From positions 1-19,792 of the forward strand of contig CAZEMR010000055.1 of NCBI GenBank assembly GCA_964513465.1: a stretch of 19,792 nt of DNA, read 5' to 3'. Below are positions 14,308 to 19,792 of this stretch, piece after piece. The stretch is from CAZEMR01 sp964513465 (lineage in GTDB: Bacteria > Bacteroidota > Ignavibacteria > Kapaibacteriales > UBA2268). A model generated the notes under the pieces. The model was not told the origin of the DNA. It saw only the letters and a program-made list of their open reading frames with translations, and did not search any database. How positions within the stretch are numbered: the first letter of the stretch is position 1; the number at the start of each line of letters is the position of its first letter. The translations under genes and the position numbers were made by a program.

Positions 14308-15495
14308 TTAAAAAGATTCTGCGAATTCGCGGCCGAATTTGCGGCAGTTATCAAGCGCGCCTGTGTCCGGCGCCCAGTTGACTTTGATGCCCTTTGCCGC
14401 AAGCTCGAAGCCGCCCTTTTCGAGCATTTCGTTCATATATTTTAACGAGCCGGGGCTCCAGCCGTACGATGTGAAGGCGGCAGCTTTTTTGCCGCCCAGA
14501 CCGAGATTGATCATCTCGTCGAGCAACGCCGTAACGGACTTCAGCACACCATTATTGACCGTCGGCGACCCGACGAGCACCCCTTTTGAACGGAAGATGT
14601 CGGTCAGGATGTCGCTGCCGTCGTATTTCGAGCCATTATATAGGCTTACCGTTGTCGCCGGGCTGGCCTCTCGGATGCCGTCGGCGATTGCCTCGGCCAT
14701 GCGCCGGGTGCTTTCGTACATAGTATCGTAAAGAATCGTGATGCGGTCTTCGCTGTAATTATCCGCATAAGCGGCATATTTTTCGATTATTTGCGAAGCT
14801 TTCTCGCGCCAGATCATGCCATGCGCCGGAGCGATCATATCGATCTCAATGCCCTGATCTTCGATTGATTTCAGCGCAGGGGCCACTTTTTTGGAGAATG
14901 GCGAGACAATATTGACATAATATTTAAGCGCTTCGTAATCAAGGGCTTCGGCGGGCACTTCGTCGTCATACATAAATTCCGAGGAGAAATGCTGTCCGAA
15001 TACGTCATTCGAGAAAAGGATATTTTCGCCGGGCAGATATGTCATCAGCGTATCAGGCCAGTGCAGCATGGGTGCTTCGATAAACACCAGCTCGCGCGAG
15101 CCGATATTCAATTTGTCGCCGGTTTTGACTTCCTGGAAATTCCAGTCCTGATGGTAATGCCCTTTGAGCGAGCGGACGCCCATTTTTGTGCAAAAGACGG
15201 GAATATCGGGCTTCATTGCGATTATATGCGGCAGTGCGCCGCTGTGGTCTGGCTCTGCGTGCTGGGCGATGATATAATCCAGATTTGCAGGATCGATCTC
15301 CGCGCGCAGATTGCTCATAAAATCCTTAATAAATGGCTGCCAGACGGAATCGATCAGCACATTTTTTTCGTCTTTTATCAGATATGAATTATAGGTCGAG
15401 CCATGGGCGGTGGACATCTGATCGCCGTGAAATTTGCGAAGCTCCCAGTCGTTTTTCCCGACCCAGTAAACATTGTTTTTGATATTAATTCCCAT
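14308..15495 (-). CDS. Flavodiiron protein (FprA/A-type flavoprotein)
   Basis: The 395-aa protein is a two-domain class A flavodiiron protein. The metallo-beta-lactamase-like domain carries a full set of di-iron ligands: H79-x-E81-x-D83-H84 (QHAEPDHSG), H145 (MLHWPD), D164 (FSNDVF) and H225 (APAHGM). The flavodoxin domain begins at about residue 250 (ITILYDTMYESTRRMAEAI, FMN phosphate loop). These soluble enzymes reduce O2 to water and/or NO to N2O using electrons from rubredoxin or similar carriers, protecting anaerobes and microaerophiles. No C-terminal rubredoxin or flavin reductase domain is present. A GGAG lies 7 nt before the ATG, and a TATCTTTG promoter at 15556-15563 precedes it. It heads a six-gene directon. 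Confidence 0.95.
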   Translation of the reverse strand: MGINIKNNVYWVGKNDWELRKFHGDQMSTAHGSTYNSYLIKDEKNVLIDSVWQPFIKDFMSNLRAEIDPANLDYIIAQHAEPDHSGALPHIIAMKPDIPVFCTKMGVRSLKGHYHQDWNFQEVKTGDKLNIGSRELVFIEAPMLHWPDTLMTYLPGENILFSNDVFGQHFSSEFMYDDEVPAEALDYEALKYYVNIVSPFSKKVAPALKSIEDQGIEIDMIAPAHGMIWREKASQIIEKYAAYADNYSEDRITILYDTMYESTRRMAEAIADGIREASPATTVSLYNGSKYDGSDILTDIFRSKGVLVGSPTVNNGVLKSVTALLDEMINLGLGGKKAAAFTSYGWSPGSLKYMNEMLEKGGFELAAKGIKVNWAPDTGALDNCRKFGREFAESF

Positions 15496-15555
15496 TGAAT
15501 TCTCCGGATTTATTCATCAGATAATTGATTTCCCTGATTTGCAATGCGTGAACTG

Positions 15556-15563
15556 CAAAGATA
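15556..15563 (-). promoter_or_regulatory. Bacteroidota-type promoter (-7 box) for flavodiiron operon
   Basis: The minus strand reads TATCTTTG followed by CA, a form seen very often at Bacteroidota promoters (TAnnTTTG). It lies 61 bp upstream of the flavodiiron ATG and just past the stop of the T9SS cargo gene, giving a leader of about 50 nt. No clear -33 TTTG is found at the usual distance. Confidence 0.7.
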
Positions 15564-15583
15564 AGAATTTTTCGGAAAATGGA

Positions 15584-17926
15584 TTATTTGACCACGGAGA
15601 CCGGATAAACGATTCTCCCATCGGGGGATGGGATAATTATATAATATGTGCCCGAGGGAATATCCCGCGTCGAAATCCGGTATTCGCCGAGCACTGCGCT
15701 GCCGCTGTGTGATGAGGCCGATTGAAGCACCGCGGGCAAAGCGTTCGCCACCAGCCGCCCGAGCGGATTATAAACAGAGGCTTCAGGCAATTCTCCGGAT
15801 TTGGTGACATATGCGCTGAATTCGACCGAGAATTGCGACTCCGCGGGATTGGGCCGGGGCTTATCGGCGCTGAATATCCCTTCGTCGGGGACGTCGCGGC
15901 TTGATACCAGCACATCGAATCCGCAGCGGGTCTGGCCGATTGCTCGGTTTTCGACTCCAACGCCGCGCAAAGGAATCAGGTGGTCGCTGCAATTATCGCT
16001 GAATATTGCGGTGTCGCGCTCCTCTTTCAGTTCCCGCGGGGCATGGCAGATTTCGATCCGCGCGGTGTCGTATGGGGCTATAGTAATCGGGAACTGGCCC
16101 GGCGGCGCGGAGAAGCTTAAATTTTGCAATATATATAAATAATCGAGCGTTATCGGGTCGCCGCCGCGATTGCGGATATAAAGATAGCGGCAGTTCAGCC
16201 CGGGGAAGGCCGTCGAGTCGAAGTCGATCTCAAGGGGCTGTGCGTCGATCAATAGCTCGATGCGGTTGCTGTCGTCAATAAAAGTAAGCTCAACCGGATC
16301 GGAGATCGCCCGGCAGCCCTCGGCGGTTTCTACATAAACTCTGTATGATCCGGAGCGATAGACTTCGTATGAGTTGGCGCCGGAGTCGACAGGTTCGCCG
16401 GCAATGTACCAAACATAGCGGCTGTAGCCCTCGTTTGCAACCAGATTCAGAGTATCGCCCTCGCAATTATTATGCTGGCCAATAACGGTAATCGAAGGGT
16501 CGGGCGCCGGCAGAAATTCCGCCCTGATCGTGCGCGTGGCTTCGCAGCCGTTGGAATCGACAGCCGTAAGGGTATATTCGCCTGACTCGGTAACGGCAAT
16601 TTCGCGATCATTAGATGCGCCGGGTATATGGCGCCAGTCGTATAGCGCAAATTCCTCGCGGGGGCTAATATATATAGTATCGCCCTGGCAGGGCGGTTCG
16701 GTCTCGGAAAGCTCGAGCGTCAGCTCCGGCGCGGGCGCAACATCGACAAATATCGGCGCGGATTCTCCCTGCGCACAGGAATCATTCCGTACGAATACGA
16801 AATAGCGGCCGGGTTCGGTCACCGTTATGCTGCGGGTAGTCTCGCCGGTCGACCAGCGGTAAGAGATATATTCCCGGCTGGTGGTAAGCACAACCGAATC
16901 GCCCTCGCATATGGAATTGGCAGTTGCGGCGATCTCTGGAAGCAAAGTATTGATCTGCATTGTTTTGAAAACACCTTCGCCCACGACCCAGCCGATGGAA
17001 TCGTTTACGAACCAGATGTCGTCCATATTCCGGCTGCCGAGGCCGCAATTGCGGTTTTCCCAGGTTTTGCCGCCGTCGTTGGTATATGCCGCGGTGGCGT
17101 TCCATCCGACTACCCATCCGCGCCGCTCGTCCAGCAGGAATGCCCCGAACATCGCATATCCGAAATTAACATCAATCCAGTTTGCGCCGTGATCGAGCGA
17201 CATACGCGCGCCGCCGCTCCCGCCGCCGCCGGTGCACGAGGTCGAATACGGCACCAGAAATGTATTGCCCTTGTGCGCGATTTCCTCCTGCCAGTCGCGC
17301 TGGCCTGATACCGACATAACGCGCCATGTGCGGCCGCCGTCGTCGGTCTGCCATATCAGACCGCTCGAGGAAGCATAGCCCAGGCCGTTTTCGTCGTAGA
17401 GCACAACATCGCACAGACCGGACTCGAGGACGCTTTCAGAAAAATAATCCCATGTGGCCCCGCCGTCGGTTGTCCGGAAAAACATCTGCTGGCTGCCGCA
17501 GCCGCCACCAATCACCATTCCCACATTTTCGTCGAGAAAAAAATTGCCCCAAAGTCCGCTCGTATAAGCCATGGTTGGCGTTATGTCGCGCCAGGTGCGG
17601 CCGCCGTCGGTGGATTTATGTATCTGCCCCTCGCCCGAGGTATAGCCAATATTCGGCGTGGGGAAATAAATACTCTCGAGCTGGTTGACTGTCGGAATGC
17701 GTGTGCCCAGCCAGTTCTGGCCTGCGTCGGTGGTATAAAGCACCGTGCCCTGGAATCCGCATATCCAGCCATAATTGGGGTCGGACTCGAGGAAATAAAT
17801 ATCCAGGAATGTAATCCCATGAAACTGGGAAGGATAGCTGAATATCTCCTTCCACTGCGCCCGGGCGGGAATCGCCGCACACAATGCAGTAATGAAAATG
17901 ACAATAATGGTATATTTAATTTTCAT
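15584..17926 (-). CDS. T9SS-secreted Ycf48-type propeller with Ig-like and ASH-like domains
   Basis: The protein is 780 aa. A Sec signal peptide ends at ARA-Q24. Residues 24 to about 325 form a Ycf48/BNR-type propeller with six Asp-box-like repeats of TxDGGxTW form (near residues 66, 106, 153, 194, 244, 283). Three Ig-like repeats follow at about 330-398, 399-474 and 475-550, each with a [CE]GD motif (CEGDSV, CQGDTI, CEGDTL). An ASH-like domain (about 553-657) and a T9SS C-terminal sorting domain (about 690-780; PNPAESQFSVEF, SVYNPLGRLV, IPSGTYYIII) end it. It is expected to cross the outer membrane by T9SS and be released or surface-anchored. No enzymatic motif is visible, so binding or adhesion is more likely. 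It ends 88 bp before the flavodiiron start and probably has its own promoter. Confidence 0.9.
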   Translation of the reverse strand: MKIKYTIIVIFITALCAAIPARAQWKEIFSYPSQFHGITFLDIYFLESDPNYGWICGFQGTVLYTTDAGQNWLGTRIPTVNQLESIYFPTPNIGYTSGEGQIHKSTDGGRTWRDITPTMAYTSGLWGNFFLDENVGMVIGGGCGSQQMFFRTTDGGATWDYFSESVLESGLCDVVLYDENGLGYASSSGLIWQTDDGGRTWRVMSVSGQRDWQEEIAHKGNTFLVPYSTSCTGGGGSGGARMSLDHGANWIDVNFGYAMFGAFLLDERRGWVVGWNATAAYTNDGGKTWENRNCGLGSRNMDDIWFVNDSIGWVVGEGVFKTMQINTLLPEIAATANSICEGDSVVLTTSREYISYRWSTGETTRSITVTEPGRYFVFVRNDSCAQGESAPIFVDVAPAPELTLELSETEPPCQGDTIYISPREEFALYDWRHIPGASNDREIAVTESGEYTLTAVDSNGCEATRTIRAEFLPAPDPSITVIGQHNNCEGDTLNLVANEGYSRYVWYIAGEPVDSGANSYEVYRSGSYRVYVETAEGCRAISDPVELTFIDDSNRIELLIDAQPLEIDFDSTAFPGLNCRYLYIRNRGGDPITLDYLYILQNLSFSAPPGQFPITIAPYDTARIEICHAPRELKEERDTAIFSDNCSDHLIPLRGVGVENRAIGQTRCGFDVLVSSRDVPDEGIFSADKPRPNPAESQFSVEFSAYVTKSGELPEASVYNPLGRLVANALPAVLQSASSHSGSAVLGEYRISTRDIPSGTYYIIIPSPDGRIVYPVSVVK

Positions 17927-18510
17927 ATTTTTGAAGCTAAGGATAATTGAGGAATTTTTATTATCAACGTAGTTTTTACATTATTATTCTTAAAGAAAAT
18001 AAAAAATTCCGTCAGAAGAAAAAATTTGAGTGAATATTTTTTGGGGGTTCGGAAATTCAGGTATAATAAGAAATCCCGGGGAAATATGAAAGCGGAATGA
18101 GAGGCAAATTACCTATAATTAATATATTATTTCTAAATGACATGAATATTAATTCATTATGAATAATAAGTGATGCTATAAGTTGCTGAAAGTTGTACCG
18201 TTTAAAAATTCCAAGAAAAAAAGTTCGATTTTTTGAAATTTATTGCTTGCATTTTGGTTTCAAAAATTACATTTTGGCTGCTGACAGATTTCGAAATGAG
18301 AATATAATGATCCTCCGATTCGGAATCACAAAATGCTGAACATAATCGAAAAATACCTGAACGCCGCATGGCGGGAATAATTATCTGCAGGTATTTTTTT
18401 TGTCTCAAATATCTTTTTTCAGCCATTTTATTACTGATGGGCGCGCTTTATTGCCCGCCCTGTATTAAGTATGTTATTTGTTTAATTTCAATTAATTCAA
18501 GGAATTTGTT
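17927..18510. other. Divergent AT-rich intergenic region upstream of dnaA (candidate oriC)
   Basis: A 584-bp gap lies between a leftward gene cluster and rightward dnaA. It is strongly A/T rich, with near-consensus DnaA boxes only at 17938-17946 (TAAGGATAA, reverse) and 17961-17969 (TTATCAACG), each 7 of 9 to TTATCCACA or its complement. At 18142-18164 three alternating copies, ATGAAT-ATTA-ATTCAT-T-ATGAAT, make overlapping palindromes. The short open frames here look spurious. Position next to dnaA and the transcription switch support an origin; the lack of strong DnaA boxes argues for caution. Confidence 0.35.
18350..18401 (+). terminator. Strong plus-strand hairpin terminator upstream of dnaA
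   Basis: AAAATACCTG at 18350-18359 pairs perfectly with CAGGTATTTT at 18388-18397, followed by a run of T. A small hairpin (CGCC-GCAT-GGCG, 18362-18373) lies in the loop. No recognisable gene lies before it on the plus strand back to 9614, so it ends either a small RNA or a dnaA leader transcript starting upstream. Confidence 0.65.
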
Positions 18511-19792
18511 GTGGCAGATCATAGTTCTGATTCAATTTCATTGTTTGCCCAGGTGCAGACGGATTCCCCGAAGGACAGAATTAGCCAGAAGACCGGATCG
18601 CCCGACAAATTTGCCAGTGATCATTGGGATAAATGTCTGGATATTATCCGGGATAACGTATCGAGCCAGGTATTCAAAACATGGTTCGAGCCGATCAGGG
18701 CGCTATCCTGGGAAAACAACCTGCTCACAGTCATGGTCCCCAGCCAGTTCTTTATGGAATGGATCGAGGAGCACTATTACGACCTTTTGCAGGAGACAAT
18801 ATTCAAGGTATTCGGCAGCGACGCAAAGCTGCAATACCAGGTGGTGGTAGAGCAAAGCGAGGACTCGCTGGACAAGCGGACTATCAAGCTCAAGGGCTTC
18901 AGGTATCCGCCGACCAGCCGGCAGAGCGCTATGCTTTTCACCCAGCAGGCCGAACCCGAAAAAGAAGTCCCTTCGTTTCTGAATCCCCGCTATACTCTGG
19001 ATAATTTTATTACCGGCGAGAGCAATCAGTTTGCGGCTTCGGCGGCCATTGCGGTCAGCCAGAATCCCGGCGGGACGCGATTCAATCCTTTATTTATATA
19101 TGGGGACACCGGATTAGGCAAAACCCATCTGGCCCAGGGCATTGGCAATTACATTCTGCAGAACAATAATCGGCAGAGGGTGGTCTATACCAACAGCGAG
19201 CGCTTTACGATGGAATTCGTAAACGCCATACAGAACAATAAAACCAACGAATTTGTGAATTTTTACCGCAATGTGGATACTCTTATCGTCGACGATATCC
19301 AGTTCTTTGCGGGAAAGGAAAAGACCCAGGATAATTTTTTCCACACATTTAATGCTCTTCATCAGGCAGGCAAGCAACTGGTGCTCACAAGCGACGTTCC
19401 GCCAAAGGAGCTGCGCGATGTGGACGATCGGCTTATTTCCCGGTTCCAGTGGGGCCTTACCGTCGATATTCAGGCTCCCGATCTGGAAATGCGAATGGCA
19501 ATTCTCCAGCGCAAAAGCGAGGACGAAAGCATCGAGCTGCCGATGGATATTATCGAATATATCGCCCGGAACGTTACCAACAGCGTGCGCGAGCTCGAAG
19601 GCACTCTCATCAGCCTTATCGCGAAAGTCACGCTCGACCGGCGCGAACTGGACCTTCAACTTGCTAAAGATGTGGTGCAGGGCAATTCCGGCAAAGAGTC
19701 ACGACCGCTTACCATCGAAGACATCAAAAAGCTGGTGGCGGAGTACTACAAAATGCCGACTGAGCTGCTCGAGTCCAAAACCCGGAAACACG
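18511..19792 (+). CDS. dnaA: Chromosomal replication initiator DnaA (3' truncated by window end)
   Basis: 427 codons are visible, reading off the window edge. The GTG start at 18511 is chosen because AAGGAA (18499-18504) lies 6 nt upstream and the N-terminus then matches domain I (HWDKCLDIIRDNVSSQVFKTWFEPI, residues 38-62). The AAA+ domain begins at about residue 155 (NPRYTLDNFITGESN). It has Walker A GDTGLGKT (198-205), Walker B LIVDDIQFF with D261/D262, sensor I LTSD (292-295), RLISRFQWGL and sensor II SVRELEG. Domain IV is cut after SKTRKH, before the DnaA-box-binding signature. DnaA-ATP opens oriC and loads the helicase. The linker domain II is short. The upstream AT-rich gap is the natural place for its binding sites. 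Confidence 0.97.
   Translation, partial: MADHSSDSISLFAQVQTDSPKDRISQKTGSPDKFASDHWDKCLDIIRDNVSSQVFKTWFEPIRALSWENNLLTVMVPSQFFMEWIEEHYYDLLQETIFKVFGSDAKLQYQVVVEQSEDSLDKRTIKLKGFRYPPTSRQSAMLFTQQAEPEKEVPSFLNPRYTLDNFITGESNQFAASAAIAVSQNPGGTRFNPLFIYGDTGLGKTHLAQGIGNYILQNNNRQRVVYTNSERFTMEFVNAIQNNKTNEFVNFYRNVDTLIVDDIQFFAGKEKTQDNFFHTFNALHQAGKQLVLTSDVPPKELRDVDDRLISRFQWGLTVDIQAPDLEMRMAILQRKSEDESIELPMDIIEYIARNVTNSVRELEGTLISLIAKVTLDRRELDLQLAKDVVQGNSGKESRPLTIEDIKKLVAEYYKMPTELLESKTRKH

Noticed and set aside
18381..18389. TTATCTGCA as a DnaA box
   Set aside because: Only 7 of 9 matches and part of it lies in the hairpin arm of the terminator.
18202..18426. 74-aa minus-strand frame in the dnaA upstream gap
   Set aside because: Low-complexity lysine/serine-rich product, no ribosome-binding site, and it overlaps the hairpin terminator.
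18368..18850. 160-aa plus-strand frame overlapping dnaA
   Set aside because: It runs out of frame through the clear dnaA coding region and has an arginine/cysteine-rich shadow composition.
1..19792. CRISPR array, insertion sequence, prophage or toxin-antitoxin module
   Set aside because: No regularly spaced repeats, transposase motifs, terminal inverted repeats, phage genes or paired small toxin/antitoxin frames were seen.

Overview
The window reads as a chromosomal segment of an FCB-group bacterium (Bacteroidota/Chlorobiota/Ignavibacteriota). Three things point there. The 780-aa secreted protein carries a type IX secretion (T9SS) C-terminal sorting domain behind Asp-box, Ig-like and ASH-like domains. 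Two promoters match the Bacteroidota -7 element TAnnTTTG. YbeY has Asp in place of its third metal-binding His, a variant I recall from Bacteroidota. An Ignavibacteria/Kapabacteria-like lineage is my best guess but is not proven. No insertion sequence, phage gene or CRISPR array is visible; this looks like core chromosome.

Layout, left to right. Positions 53-3005 are on the minus strand: a class C beta-lactamase-like lipoprotein, an unknown 143-aa protein, ybeY (16S rRNA maturation), a Smg/DUF494 protein, tRNA-Arg(CCT) and its terminator. A lone plus-strand gene (3214-3978) encodes an unknown four-helix membrane protein and ends at a terminator shared with the converging blaI-M56 operon (6114 to 4098). 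That operon encodes a BlaI/MecI-type repressor and a membrane metallopeptidase with two TonB-C domains. Two tandem dyads upstream of blaI (6127-6162) look like its own operators. Diverging from it on the plus strand are a 723-aa membrane protein with a spermidine-synthase-like domain and an AmrS-type radical SAM protein.

From 15495 to 9818 (minus strand) six closely packed genes form a probable operon: flavodiiron protein, RmlD-like reductase, GT4 glycosyltransferase, EamA transporter, an unknown exported protein and a methyltransferase. A TATCTTTG promoter precedes it. The large T9SS cargo gene lies upstream on the same strand. A 584-bp AT-rich intergenic region (17927-18510) separates all of this from dnaA on the plus strand, which runs off the window end. 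Transcription diverges here, and the region holds palindromes and a strong plus-strand terminator with no gene in front of it, so it is a candidate for oriC and/or an unannotated RNA or dnaA leader.

Most worth following up: (1) the spermidine-synthase-like membrane protein, whose expected catalytic acidic residues are replaced and whose two membrane halves look duplicated, next to an AmrS lacking its usual partners and carrying a Tat-like leader; (2) the tandem BlaI-type operators; (3) the orphan terminator upstream of dnaA.
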